This document shows positions 45,976 to 57,469 of a stretch of DNA of 64,000 bases, one piece after another. This DNA comes from Ancistrus triradiatus (taxonomy: Eukaryota; Chordata; Actinopteri; Siluriformes; Loricariidae). The position numbers and the translations under genes are program-made. Position 1 is the stretch's first letter. Each line of letters begins with the position of its first letter. The notes below the pieces were generated by a model. That model was not told the origin of the DNA and searched no databases. It worked only from the letters and a program-made list of their open reading frames with translations. The stretch covers positions 558,001 through 622,000 of the forward strand of contig JAJAGP010000094.1 in the NCBI GenBank assembly GCA_025084515.1. Direction: 5' to 3'.

Positions 45976-46711
45976 CTAATGAAACACACACACTTCAATC
46001 ATTATAGAGATTTCTGCATGCCTACATCTAATCAAAAACTGAATTATGCATTTTAAGATTGTTGTTCCAGGGGCTAACATCTTGATTCAACATGAGCATA
46101 TTTCGGTCTAAATGACTAATGTAAAGTCCAGCAAAAGGTACAATATGAGAGATGAGAAGATAGATTAATATCAAATGTATGATTCAAACCATCTAGTATG
46201 ACTGAATCACTATCTCCGTATTTCTTCAGCACTGTTTGTGGAGAAACACACAGAAGCAAAAATGGTACCTGCCTTGACTATTGCATAACATTTCTCTAGA
46301 GAAAGCCATAAACACTATCCTATACTCCTAATGGAATGCCTTATTGAGCAAATGTGCATACAGTAATAATAAACGAGGGCATTTAAAAGCATTTATTAGA
46401 CCTTCAAGCCACGACTTGTAACATAAATGGCTAATTAAAAGGGCTTAAGTGGTGTTCACATATTTTAACAGCTTGTTTAATAACCCATAAAGTAATAGCA
46501 GGTGTAACTGCTGGCCACCTCTGACCTTGTTAGTGATATGTCTAATCTAATTAGATAGATCAGCTTAACCATACTATATGTGAGAAGTTACTGATACTCT
46601 TTAACATATTTTTAGAAACATGTACAGTGACAGTTTAATTTTATTACAAACAAATGAACCACAAATGGAAAATGACAGTTAAGTGTAAATGTGTCACAAA
46701 ACAGTACTCAC

Positions 46712-46916
46712 TTTTTGCTTAGGGTACCACTGGCATAGTAGCCAGGGTTGCACTTGTAGCGGCAAGCTGTGCCCACATCATGCCTGCCACGTTTGCAGTG
46801 GGGCATTACGAGTTTGGCATTGGGCACAGCCGGGGGATCCAGACACTCAATCTTACAATATGCCTCAGGAAATGACCACAGTCCATCCTCAAGACAGGTC
46901 AGTGAATCACTCTCAC
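46712..46916 (-). CDS. pappa2: pappa2 CCP/sushi exon
   Basis: Acceptor taattttgcaaag before 46916 (weak pyrimidine tract); donor AAAAA followed by gtgagt. 205 bases (2 + 67 codons + 2): ESDSLTCLEDGLWSFPEAYC, KIECLDPPAVPNAKLVMPHC, KRGRHDVGTACRYKCNPGYY, ASGTLSK. LTCLEDGLWS-PE-YCK-EC and HDVGT-C-YKC-PGYY closely follow the PAPPA2 pattern. Confidence 0.93.
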
Positions 46917-46919
46917 CTT

Positions 46920-47720
46920 TGCAAAATTAAACATCACATCTGAAAACAGGGGAATTAAAAGGCTATACCAGAGATCCTAGAATACTAAAACTGACTTGTC
47001 AGTTTCAAACAAAACCCAAATCTGTTTTCTTTAAAAACTAATGAATGCTGACAGATCCTCATGGTAACCTCTACCTTATGTGGGATACTTGCCTGAAACA
47101 TTCCTGAAGTCATATAATACTGGTAAGGTAAAACAGATCTAATTAGAGTTTATGAAAAAATCTTAAGCAATTTTATTGCTCAATAAAAATATAATGAATC
47201 CCCTTCACAAAGCTTACAAAAAATTTATAAGGTGTACAAAGCTACAGCGCACTTTGTAGCCCTGGTCGTATTTAGCAACACCTAAAATGGCTGCTGATGT
47301 TTCATTGTGTTTTTGCAACATATGCATCAGCTAGTACTACTCAAAAGTATTCACCTATTAACTGCTCAAAGCAATTAACCTTAATATCGTAAACAGGTTT
47401 CAAAGCCTGCAAGTAACTGAGAGAGCTCATGCTGGATGTGCGAAAGAAAAAGTTAGTTTGCTAATGAGTGGAAGTAATGACATAAAAGAACACAGGTTTT
47501 ACAAACATTAGACAACTTTAGCTGTGGAATGAGAAGTCGTGTCAGACCTTAATTGGAAAGCACTGACAGCTTAGAAGGGGATTGCCTTACAAAGCAGCTT
47601 TTAACATGATCAGTTTAATTATATTCTGGTTTATTTGTACACTGTGGCACATTTAACAACAGGTTAACTGTGTACCTAAGCTGCCACACCATGCTGTTCT
47701 GCCATGAAATAGAAAATCCA
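46920..47720. other. pappa2 intron, nothing recognised
   Basis: AT-rich intron between the CCP exon at 46712-46916 and the Tc1 copy at 47727. No element termini or open exon-like segment was identified. Confidence 0.4.
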
Positions 47721-47726
47721 CAGTTA

Positions 47727-48860
47727 CAGTGGCACTTAAAAGTTTTTGATTCCATTTAAAGGGTCTATATTTATGCAAACATGTGTTTTCTGAGCACATT
47801 CCTCTGCAAAGAACAGCTTCAACTTTGGGATATTGGTTTGCTAACATGAACGGTTCACAACTTCCTTCCATAACATTTATTTGGCCTAAGGTCATAGTGT
47901 TGACTTGGCCATTCCTAAACATTAATTTCATTCACCTTTAACAATTCTTTGGTAGAACAACTTGTGTGCTTTGGGTCATTGTCTTGCCACGTTCTCTTGA
48001 GATTCACATCACAAACAGATGTCCTGACATTTTCTTTCAGAATTTTCTGGTATAATTTAGTAATAGGGATAAGGTTACTATGCTGGAATGAAGTGCTTTC
48101 CTTTCTCCAGACATAAAACTTATCATTTAAACAAACAAACAAAAAAGTCAATTTGGTCTCATCTATCCACAAAATCTAAGTCTAATTTCCAATAGCATTC
48201 TGAGTTGTCTATATGATCTTTAGCAAACTGCAGATGGAGAGAATTTTTCTTTTTGGAAAGCAGTAGCTTTCTGTCTTGCAACTTTGATATGCACATGTTC
48301 AGTGTTCTCCTACTAGTGGACTAATGAACATTAACTTTAATCAGTGTGAAAGAGGTCTTTTGTTGATGTTTAGTGATCAACCACTCCTGAGTAGGGTAAC
48401 TATGGTCTTGAATTTCCTCCATTTGTACACAATATGCCTGACTGTATTAATGGATAAAATCTAGATGATTTTATAACATTTTCCAGCCTCACGAGCATCA
48501 CCAACTCTTGAGATCCTCAGAGATCTGCTTTCTTTGTACCATCATATGTTTCCATAAACGTGCTGTAAAGATCAGACTTTGATAAATCTCTGTTCTTTAA
48601 ATACAGCACTCACACCTGGTTTTCATCCTACTGACTATAACACCAGGTTGTAATTTCGCCTTCAAATTAACTGCTATTCCTAGTTGTTCACAAACTTTTG
48701 CTACTCACATATACATAACATTGTATCATTTTTGTCAATAATTAAATGGATCTCTTTATTTGTTTTTAGGACTTGTTTGAGAATACAATGATGCTTTAGC
48801 TCATATTTATGCAGACATATAAAAAATTATAAAGGGTTCACAAACTTTCAAGCACCACTG
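47727..48860 (-). mobile_element. Tc1-like family A copy, both ends, internally deleted
   Basis: Left end CAGTGGCACTTAAAAGTTTT at 47727 after TA; right end ctttcaagcaccactg at 48860 with TA behind. On the - strand, 48172-47915 keeps ETKLTF, FYVWRKESTSFQHSNLIPIT, ILKENVRTSVCDVNLKRTW, QDNDPKHTSCSTKELL. The first catalytic Asp is changed (WIDETK retained, but the W-F-G spacing is altered) and the segment between LIPIT and LYQKIL is deleted. Oriented opposite to the copy at 42637. Confidence 0.9.
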
Positions 48861-49190
48861 TAGATCAAACTCATTTTAAAGTGGATGTGCAATAAAATCT
48901 GCTTTATGAGATAGACCCAGGAATTGTAAGGTTATTGTGGTTTGAACATGTGTTTCTATATGTTTAACAGTCAAAATAACAAAACCTATAGTATAGAATA
49001 GGAGCTCATATGACTGATCAAATATCTGGAATGTCTATTCAGTTATTATGGTAACATGTACATAGTGTGTATACATCTCAACCATAAATAAAATACCAGG
49101 AACTGTGAATATTCTGAGCATTTTACTCTGTGGAAATATCCTCCTTACTAGCCAATAATAGCACTAATAATAACAACATTACTACTGAGA

Positions 49191-49290
49191 AGAACTGGCA
49201 TCCCATCCAAGGTGCACTTCCTCCTATGCTCTGTGAATTCCAGGATAGGCCCAGACACCCCCATGACTCTGACCAGGATAACAGGGACAA
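49191..49290 (+). repeat. SINE-like repeat family 2, 3' fragment
   Basis: ctggcatcccatccaaggtg, aattccaggataggcccaga, tgactctgaccaggataaca is the 3' body of the repeat whose reversed copy begins at 58255 (ttatccacttgatcctgaac). Confidence 0.45.
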
Positions 49291-49851
49291 AATGAGTGTG
49301 TGGGGGGGTGGACATGCCACACTACAATTTACAAGTAGGACAAGACTTAAATCAGTACATTAAAAGCAATTCACTTAACAGTCACCAAATGTATCATGAT
49401 ACCCATATTATTGTTCCTATCCTAACACCCAACAGGCTGTCTTGTTTTTCATCCCAAGTACTTTGTAGGTCACTGTTTTCACTGGAAAAATGTGACATTA
49501 ACATTGTGATGACTAATTTGAGCCAAAAACCACCTTGTATATTCACAGTCAGTCATAGAAGAAATTGTAACCTATTTTTTATATTCAGGAGCACTTCAAG
49601 CTAATTTATGTGGTTGTAGTAGTACAAAATTGTATATCTTGGGAATAAAAGGCATAATGTGTTCCATCACGAGGACAGAGAATATTATGAGAAAAATAAA
49701 CTCAAAGAGGTTGGAATAGCAAGCAGTGGTCTGTCATCTTGTGTCCAAATAAAAAATGTGAGTGAACTGCCTCTCTGTACTACTCCAACCTTCAGTTCTA
49801 TTTAATGAAACTCTACTCTCATAACATTTTGAATTCTAAGACTCTCTTCCC

Positions 49852-49854
<3 letters not shown>

Positions 49855-49922
<68 letters not shown>
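49855..49922. repeat. (TG)n(TA)n microsatellite
   Basis: tgtgtgtg followed by about 31 TA units. Poly-Ile-Tyr frames are artefacts. Confidence 0.95.
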
Positions 49923-49925
<3 letters not shown>

Positions 49926-50169
49926 TTTTATCAGTGGCCCTTAAATGCAGTATGGAAAAGATGATGGAAGGAAGGCATTTGAAAAGAAACGGAAAAGACC
50001 TAAAAATGTACAAGCAGCAAACAAACAAAAACAATCTCGGTGCATTTGGGCAACCCTGGGCAAATTTGATTTTTTGTTTATTTTCTGAATGATAAATGAA
50101 TGTTAACACAACTATCACAGGGATATATGTACCAACTGAATTTAACAAATTGAAAAAGGTTCAAATACA

Positions 50170-50700
50170 TTTGACATGTGCACAAGGACATATTGTATTT
50201 ATCTGCATAATATTTCCAATGGCACTGGCTGTCACACAACCCCAAATAGAATCAGCCCATGCTCAACTGCTGTCAAGGTCTACTTTCTAAAATGCTCTCT
50301 TTTTTCACTAACATATATTTACATAACATATTTTTATATTGTGGCCATAGAGTTCAAGAGGTCTTTGTTTCATCAAACCACAGAACTTATGTCAGAAAGT
50401 CTCGGTCTTATTTAAATATTGTGTTGAATATTTCAGACTTTGTGATAGGTTTGTGTTAGGTTTTCTAATAATGACTGTTGGACGCAGATCATGTGCAAGC
50501 ACAAACTTTCCCATAGGTTCTTGGCAGTGATGTGGGGGAATTACTTTGAATACCTGACCAGTCTATAACTGATTCTATCACAGAGTTCTCCTGAAATTCC
50601 AAATCTCATCTTAACCTGAACAGACCCATTAACGTCCATTTAGTAGTGACATTTCAGACATTGGAAAGTGCAAGCAGAAAACATATTTATATACTTTTTC
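50170..50700 (-). mobile_element. Possible decayed DNA transposon
   Basis: Around 50345-50395 tggccatagagttcaagagg, tctttgtttcatcaaaccac, agaac is similar to reversed Tc1-like catalytic-region phrasing. The flanks (tttcccataggttcttggca) fit the same idea. No ends or frame; weak call. Confidence 0.25.
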
Positions 50701-50841
50701 ACCTTTGTAAGAGTCAATTGAAAGAATCAAACTGAGAGGCTCTACAACTGACTTGGAGTAACCTCTAACAAGTCAGTTAAGTTCTAAGAAACTAGTGGAT
50801 GCAGTCAAAAAGGTGCCAAACACTTCAAGGTTTCAAGTATA

Positions 50842-51322
50842 CTATATAGACAAAGGTTTGAGGACACCCCTTCAGATTAGTGAACTCCGCTGTTTCAGCA
50901 ATAGTCCCATTTAACACATTCATAATATAGTATAAAGCATACATTTCTGGATTTTCCATAGACAAATACTCCAGTGTCTCTCAATATAACACATTCATAG
51001 GTTTCTGCTTCCAACAAGTCAGTTCATCAACTTTTTGACCTGCTGTCCATAAAAAAGTCCATAGAAAAGTGATTTGCCAACTTTGATTGAGAACTTGACT
51101 GGCTTGCACAAAACCTTGACCGCAACTCCATCAGACACCTTGGAAATGCACTGGAATGCCAAAAGTGAGCTTACTGTCTAACATCAGAAGTCAATCTCAT
51201 AGTCATGTTCCAAAATTTAGTGGAAAGCTCACTTAGAAAAGCAGTCATTGCAGCAACTCCACATTAATGCCCATGTTTTAGATGTAATTTCTGTGTGTCC
51301 ACATACTTCTGACCATGTAGTG
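50842..51322 (+). mobile_element. Short Tc1-like relic with inverted ends
   Basis: Left end cactatatagacaaaggttt, gaggacaccc; right end gtgtccacatacttctgacc, atgtagtg at 51322 with TA behind. The ends are inverted copies. The interior from about 51090 (gagaacttgactggcttgca, caaaaccttgaccgcaac) is the C-terminal part of a transposase region (EL-DWPAQ-LDRN-like), so most of the gene is deleted. Confidence 0.65.
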
Positions 51323-51866
51323 TATGTTAATTTTAGTCAACACTTAGGACTGGTACTGGTACATTACATTTTAAAAATATTTAATATTAACATTTTTACA
51401 ATATTTCATATTTGAGTATGTTTCCTGCATATGTTGTGTTACCTTCATTCTATAAAATCAACAATAAATGGAATTTGATCTGTGTTGCCCAAAGTTTAGG
51501 CTATAATGTGCCAAAATTACGAAATTGTACAGTCAGTAAGAGTGACATTTGGACCACCTTGACATTTGTGCCACACTGAACTGGGTAGTAAGTGGAGCCA
51601 TGACTCTGTGGCAGGCTCTTGGCATTCTCTTTAGTGTACCTGAAGTGTGCCCTTGTTCATGCCCTGTTCCCTGTTTCCCCTGAGTGCTGTTTTCCTTTCC
51701 TGTTTACACAGAGGGAGGCAGGGGGCCTCCTGAAGAAGACCTGTGGCAGGTGCCATGTACACACACATGCACTCATACACAACTAAATCCCCACCTGAAT
51801 GAAATCATACTCTGGGTTTATATAAAATCATATTGAAGACACATAAAATATGTAGAGGCTCTCTCT

Positions 51867-51871
<5 letters not shown>

Positions 51872-51946
<75 letters not shown>
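51872..51946. repeat. (CA)n(TA)n tract adjoining a pappa2 donor site
   Basis: About 19 CA units then about 18 TA units. On the - strand this is (AT)n then (GT)n beginning about nine bases inside the intron after the exon at 51956-52133. Confidence 0.95.
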
Positions 51947-51951
<5 letters not shown>

Positions 51952-51955
51952 TTAC

Positions 51956-52133
51956 CTTGTAGTGTGGATGGCACATTGCAGGAGAAAGTGCATTGCTTGC
52001 CAAAAGTTGTGCCCCATGGGCAGGTGAATGAGGCAAAGTACACATAGGAGTCATCAGGCACACCGCAATCCACAGGCACACAGCTCACCGTGCGGTCCCA
52101 AATGCCATTCAAACATCTCAGCTCAGTTTCTCT
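51956..52133 (-). CDS. pappa2: pappa2 CCP/sushi exon
   Basis: Acceptor ctcctgctctcag before 52133; donor CTACAAG followed by gtaaca. 178 bases (59 codons + 1): RETELRCLNGIWDRTVSCVP, VDCGVPDDSYVYFASFTCPW, GTTFGKQCTFSCNVPSTLQ. The W-VSC-PVDCG-PD and F-C-G-TFG-QC-FSC patterns are CCP modules of pappalysins. The following intron begins in a long dinucleotide tract. Confidence 0.93.
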
Positions 52134-52199
52134 CTGAGAGCAGGAGAGAGAAAACAAATGGAAACACAGGGAGAAATGGAGGTTCATGAAACCAGTTCT

Positions 52200-53960
52200 T
52201 CACTCAACACTATAATCTTTGTATAAGTCATTAGCAGTCTGCTTTGTGTATTTGCCCTTATGTTACTTTTGTGATTATAATAGCTTTAGCTGCAGCTTTT
52301 TCTCCTTGTTCTTTATTCATTCACCCCATGTGCAATTGTCCCTCATAATTTGTGTCATTGGCTTGTGTACATAAACCTCGCTGTTTGTCTAGCATGTTCC
52401 TTCTTTTCTCAGTTTTCATAGTGATCATACTCTTCCAGTCACAACTGTGCTATTTGTGTTGGCCTTGAAAAGTACTGTACAGACCAAAGCATAACTCGTG
52501 CAGACATGAAACTTGGAAAATTGTTAGATACTCCCTTCTGCTACTCAGACACACAGTATGGACCCAATTCACCTACAGCTCTTGGACTAGCGCAGTGCTT
52601 TACATCTTGAACAATCAAAATTGTTTTCATCTTTTTAAATTGCTGAATTTATTGATATATTAAAGCCCACTTAATTCTTCCACGATGGATGTTTTGTTAA
52701 TTTAAAGAATATATAAATTGTACTCTCAGGGGAAAATTGTAGTGCTCAGTGGTCGCTTTTTCATATCCCAGGAGACTTAATTAGTCAGTATAATTTATGT
52801 TTCATTTACAAATCAGCTTTTTTCAGGTGTTGCTATTAAATTTCACCTTTGAGATTAAAGAAGACAAAACTGATTTTGTCTTGAGAAGTTCATTTTTTAC
52901 AAGTTCAGCCTGGCTTCGGTCTCTGAAACACCTTCCAGCAAAAGTTTGAAGATGTATACAACTGTCACAATGCTGGCTGATCATGATTATTGATGACTTA
53001 AGCAATATGAGAATGATGACCAATATCCCAAAGTTGAAAGTACACTAATGTATTGATCTATTGAAATTCTTAATAAAAAAATATATTTTTTAACGAGTTA
53101 ATAAATTGATTTATTGTCACAGTTAGTCTTCTGCGTGTGACACCCGACACAGCCATAAGGTAACACTTGGGACCTGAGTGTCTTCAGTGTTAGGCTAGCA
53201 TTTTAGACTGCCACACTACCTAAATGCCTTATGAGGACATTTTCGAGGGAAAACATTTGTTAAATGCAGAGCAATAATAATGCACAAGCATAACTATTAT
53301 TTGACAAACTGTAGTTATTATAAAGGTTCTTCCCATTATAAACCATAGACAGTGTCTGAGTTGATTTGGAAGCTCAGATTGTTGTTGTTTTTTGTTGTTG
53401 TAGGTAACAGATCAACATAAGAGCACATTGAGGTTTTCTTAAGATCTGTGCTAAAAGAGTCTCATTTTACTTTTCATTTATCTCCTATCTTTTCTATGAG
53501 AATTAATGAGATATTAAGGTGATCTCCTTTGTAATACTCTTTTTCTCTGGGTTTTTGTGACCTACTGGTAGGGAATCAGTTCTTACAATGTTTGTCTTTT
53601 TTGTCAAGAACTAACAAAAACTCAAATCAATATAATGATATTCAAAATAATATTCCTGTCATGGTAATCAGTCATTGCTTAGTTAAAAAGCAATGCAAAA
53701 CAAATGAACTAATTGACTCTTACAGAACTTGAGACACATGAGCTTCAAGATATGATACTGACCTACTAATTTGAGGGTGTGGTCAACAATGGGGCTGCTG
53801 TAACATGAAAATAGCTCTTCAAAAAAATGCCCATTTGATTGTTTTAAAAGACAGCAAGTGATTTAAGGATTATCTGATTTAGGAGAACAGGTTTAATAGT
53901 AGCTAATCATTATTCTAACTGAATGCCATGTCCATCTCTGTACTCTCTGTTCACTCTTAA
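52200..53960. other. pappa2 intron, nothing recognised
   Basis: No repeat termini or exon found. The part at about 52700-53030 is free of simple repeats and might hold conserved noncoding sequence; no direct evidence. Confidence 0.35.
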
Positions 53961-53967
53961 TTATTTA

Positions 53968-54260
53968 CAGTGGGGCCAAAAGTATGAGGCCACTAGTGAA
54001 AATGCTTGTTTGGATCTTTGTGGAGAAGGAATCATAGTGCCACAGGATTGCATTTATAGGCTTTGTGGTTTAGCTTGAGTGCACACTGTCATTACAGCAA
54101 ATATGGGAACATACCAAAAAATAATACATTCAAAATATTTGTATTTATTTTTTCAAAGATTAAACTTCACTCAAATTGTTAAAAATGAAAAAAAAAAAAA
54201 GTTTTAGAATTAGACCAAAAAAAACCCCCCAAATACAACCATTTTCACTAGTAGCATGCA
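53968..54260 (+). mobile_element. Tc1-like terminal fragment
   Basis: After TA at 53966-53967 it starts CAGTGGGGCCAAAAGTATGA, ggccactagtgaaaatgctt and includes aaacttcactcaaattgtta near 54166. The same termini occur reversed at 15743-15766 and 60150-60196, and in a diverged form at 55665-55745. It ends near ccattttcactagtagcatg (54240-54258), the reverse of its own start, suggesting a nearly empty element. Confidence 0.55.
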
Positions 54261-54341
54261 ATGTATAATTTTTGTATACACTTACTGAGGACAAAGGACG
54301 AATTTTATGTGTGTATTAATATTATGAAGCTGTGTTTATAC

Positions 54342-54504
54342 CTGTTTAGGTTGAAGACCTGGGCCACTAAGCACATGAAGTGTATATCCTCTGTGGCAGG
54401 TCATGGAGCAGTGTGTGGGGTCTAGTAGAGGAATACAGCTGACTGTAGCATGTTCTACATGCACATTACTGCAGGAGTCCTTGCTGCACGGCCGGGGAAC
54501 ACAC
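54342..54504 (-). CDS. pappa2: pappa2 CCP/sushi exon
   Basis: Acceptor atatatatcag before 54504 (little pyrimidine); donor AAACAG followed by gtataa. 163 bases (1 + 54 codons): CVPRPCSKDSCSNVHVEHAT, VSCIPLLDPTHCSMTCHRGY, TLHVLSGPGLQPKQ. Eight Cys and the C-x-V-x-C-x-GY-L pattern indicate the first CCP-like module. The linker before it is shorter than in mammals. Confidence 0.88.
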
Positions 54505-54837
54505 CTGATATATATACATATGAGGATGGAGCAAGTTAGATTTTACTCTAGTGGGAAGTTTCCAAATCTTAATCCTTTGAATACCATACTCTGTTTTTGT
54601 GTTGACCTTTAATGGAATACTTTAGCCACTAGTCTCTGAAGTCAAACATCCATTTGTCTAAAACAATGCCCCTTCGTCGTTCTCTATATCTGACACATTC
54701 TTTCTAAGTTGACAACTTAACCAGCCTATTTGTTAGCCAATTATCATGTCTTTAAAGTCTGGGAGAGGAAACGCCCAACACTGATCGGTACATATGTTAG
54801 ATACATGATAAAGTTCTACTTCATAGGTGACTATGTG

Positions 54838-54960
54838 TTTGACTGTGGTGGCTAAGTGGTTAAGGTATTGGACTGTGGACCAGAAGATCCAGAGTTCAAT
54901 ACCACCTCTACCAAGCTGTCACTGTTGGGTCATTGAGCTAGGTTTTTGAGCAACACAAAT
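54838..54960 (+). repeat. tRNA-derived SINE, family 1, 5' part
   Basis: tggtggctaagtggttaagg (A-box region), tattggactgtggaccagaa, gatccagagttcaataccac (B-box region), then ctgttgggtcattgagcta. Tail missing. Lies 70 bases downstream of a pappa2 exon donor, antisense to the gene. Confidence 0.62.
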
Positions 54961-55032
54961 ACTTTTGTATATGTCTAATCCTAAATGCAGTGTGTGCATA
55001 TGAAGGCGTGGGAGAGCCCACCCTAAGCGCAC

Positions 55033-55207
55033 CCGGTCAGGGCGAAGCTGCTGAAATGGCAGGACGTACGCAGCGCAATCCCCAGAATGCCCACATGGGC
55101 TGTGGAAAAGTTCAACAGCACAGCAGCTGTCTGGAAGAAGGGCATGCTCAAATTGTGGGTCACATTCAGCACCAGGGGATTATGTTGGCACGAAAGCTCA
55201 TAAGTAC
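55033..55207 (-). CDS. pappa2: pappa2 exon upstream of the CCP modules
   Basis: The acceptor gcacgcag at 55208-55215 is preceded only by a (GT)n tract; the donor is ACCGG followed by gtgcgc. 175 bases (2 + 57 codons + 2): TYELSCQHNPLVLNVTHNLS, MPFFQTAAVLLNFSTAHVGI, LGIALRTSCHFSSFALT. Y-LSCQHNPL-NVTH and VLLNFS are strongly conserved in PAPPA/PAPPA2. G+GT at the upstream junction gives Gly as expected. Reading through the donor meets a stop after TGCGCT. Confidence 0.9.
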
Positions 55208-55213
55208 CTGCGT

Positions 55214-55215
<2 letters not shown>

Positions 55216-55269
<54 letters not shown>
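55216..55269. repeat. (CA)n microsatellite replacing a polypyrimidine tract
   Basis: About 26 uninterrupted CA units on the + strand, i.e. (TG)n on the transcribed-sense - strand, ending eight bases before the acceptor of the exon at 55207. A short TATATA follows at 55270. Confidence 0.96.
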
Positions 55270-55276
<7 letters not shown>

Positions 55277-55664
55277 AGACTTCACTAATGTATCAATGTT
55301 AATTATATTTTTGTGATTGTACATGTTACAGCCCATAGCTGATGTCACTGGGCAGACAGACATTGTTGCCAAAGCAAATTCATATCAACAAACTAGGAGA
55401 AAACATAAATATTAGGAAACTGAGATAGCAGGAAAAGAAAGTGGAAAAAAAAGGAATCAGACAAATAAACACACAGTCAGACTTACTGTAAGTAGGGATA
55501 GTGGTAATGAGTGAGACAATTTCATTCTATGTAAATTACTGTACTTGAAGTAGAGTTCTCCAAACAGTTAAAAGAATGTCAAGTAAGAATCCAGCTCTCT
55601 GGATTCAGTATACCATGAATACAATACTCAGAATTACTTGTAACTTTGCAGGATATGACTATAC

Positions 55665-55745
55665 TGTATATAAAGTGGCGGCAAAACGTCTTGAGACCAC
55701 AACTGACAATGCTTCTGTTTAGCAATTTTCATTCATTTAATTCAG
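55665..55745 (+). mobile_element. Tc1-like terminal fragment
   Basis: gtggcggcaaaacgtcttga, gaccacaactgacaatgctt, ctgttt is a diverged copy of the terminus at 53968. Nothing else of the element is present. Confidence 0.4.
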
Positions 55746-55837
55746 TGTTTAATAACATAACAATTTAATTTAATATCACTGTCATGGACCTGCTTCCATA
55801 TCTGAACCCCACTGAGCATTTACAGGGGCACTTACAT

Positions 55838-57166
55838 CCATCAGACTTTCACATAAGTCCTAAAAGTAGATAAAGAGAACCCAGTTAAACAAATGAGACA
55901 AAAATATTATACTTGGCCAAATATTTATTAAGGAAAGCGATCCAATATTACATATTAGTGAGTGGCAAAAGTATGTGAACTTCTAGGATTAACAGTTAAT
56001 TTGAAGGTGAAATTAGAGTCAAGTGTTTTCAATCAATGGGATGACAATCAGGTGTGAGTGGGCACCCAGTTTTATTTAAAGAACAGGGATCTATCAAAGT
56101 CTGCTCTTCACAACATGTTTGTGGAAGTGTATCATGGCATGAACAAAGGAGATTTCTGAGGACCTCAGAAAAAGAGTTGTTGATGCTCATCAGGCTGGAA
56201 AAGGTCACAAAACCATCTCTAAAGAGTTTGGACTCCATCAATCCACAGTCAGAGAGATTGTGTACAAATAGAGGAAATTCAAGACCATTGTTACCCTCCC
56301 CAGGAGTGGTCAAATAAACAAAGATCACTTGAAGAGCAAGGTGTGTAATAGTTGGGGAGGTCACAAAGAACCCCAGGGTAACTTCTAAGCAACTGAAGGC
56401 CTTTCTCACATTGGCTAATGTTAATGTTCATGAGTCCACCATCAGAACACTGAACAACAATGAGAAAGCCACTGCTCTCTAAAAAGAACATTGCTGCTCA
56501 TCTGCAGTTTGATAAAGATCACGTGGACAAGCCAGAAGGCTATTGGAAGAATGTTTTGTGGACCTATGAGACCAAAATAGAACTTTTTGGTTTAAAAGAA
56601 AAGTGTTATGTTTGGAGAAAGGAAAACACTGCATTCCAGCATGAGAACCTTATCCCATCTGTGAAACATGGTGGTGGTAGTATCATGGTTTGGGTATCAT
56701 CTGTCCATGAACTGAATCTCAAGAGAAGGTGGGTCATGCAGCAAGATAAACGACCCTAAGCACACAAGTCATTCTACCAAAGAACGGTTAAAGAAGAATA
56801 AAGTTAATGTTTTGGAATGGCCAAGTCAAAGTCCTGACCTTTATCCATTCAAAATGTTGTGGAAAGACCCGAAGTGAGCAGTTAATTTGAGTAAACCCAC
56901 CAACATCCCAGTGATGAAACTGTTCTGTACTGGGGGGTCACAGCAGATATTGAAAGCAAAGGTTCACATACTTTTGCCACTCACTAATATGTAATATTAA
57001 ATCATTTTCCTCAAAAAATAAATGACCAAGTATAATATTTTGTCTGATTTTGTTTAACTGGGCTTTAGGACTTTAGTGAAAATCTTATAATGTTTTAGGT
57101 CATAACTTATATAACTGTAGAAATACAGAAAATTCTACAGGGTTCACAAACTTTCAAGCACCACTG
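55838..57166 (+). mobile_element. Tc1-like family A copy, left end truncated
   Basis: Homology begins catcagactttcacataagt and ends ctttcaagcaccactg at 57166 with TA behind. Transposase blocks are scattered over frames: N-terminal region at 56150-56290, then RKPLLSKKNIAAHLQF, NVLWTYETKIELFGLKEKCY and KRRWVMQQDK. The first catalytic Asp is Tyr (WTYE), an in-frame TAG and an extra base in the QQDND block occur, and about 70 bases after IMVW are deleted. Confidence 0.9.
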
Positions 57167-57469
57167 TATAAGGTGTGACAAACCCAAAATGGGGATGCAT
57201 GAAGTTAAGAATAACCCAATGCTGCTCTATAGGATGTTCTTGATTTATATATCTGATTATTGAAAATTCTAATTAAAATATTGCTTACTTGCATTTATGC
57301 CTGTTTTTATCAATGATGTTTACAATATAGTTCAAAAATAAGCAAAGGCGACTGTCACAACTTTCCTGGCAACTGTGTTGAATTTTTTTGGCCTGAGTAA
57401 TGTATATTGCTAATTACAGAAAAGAACAACATTAAAAAACACTTTTACATTTTCATGTTCTGCCTGGTG

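Noticed and set aside
49123..49363. Overlapping 65- and 77-codon frames on both strands
   Set aside because: They cover a SINE-like fragment (49191-49290) and low-complexity Asn/Leu codon runs.
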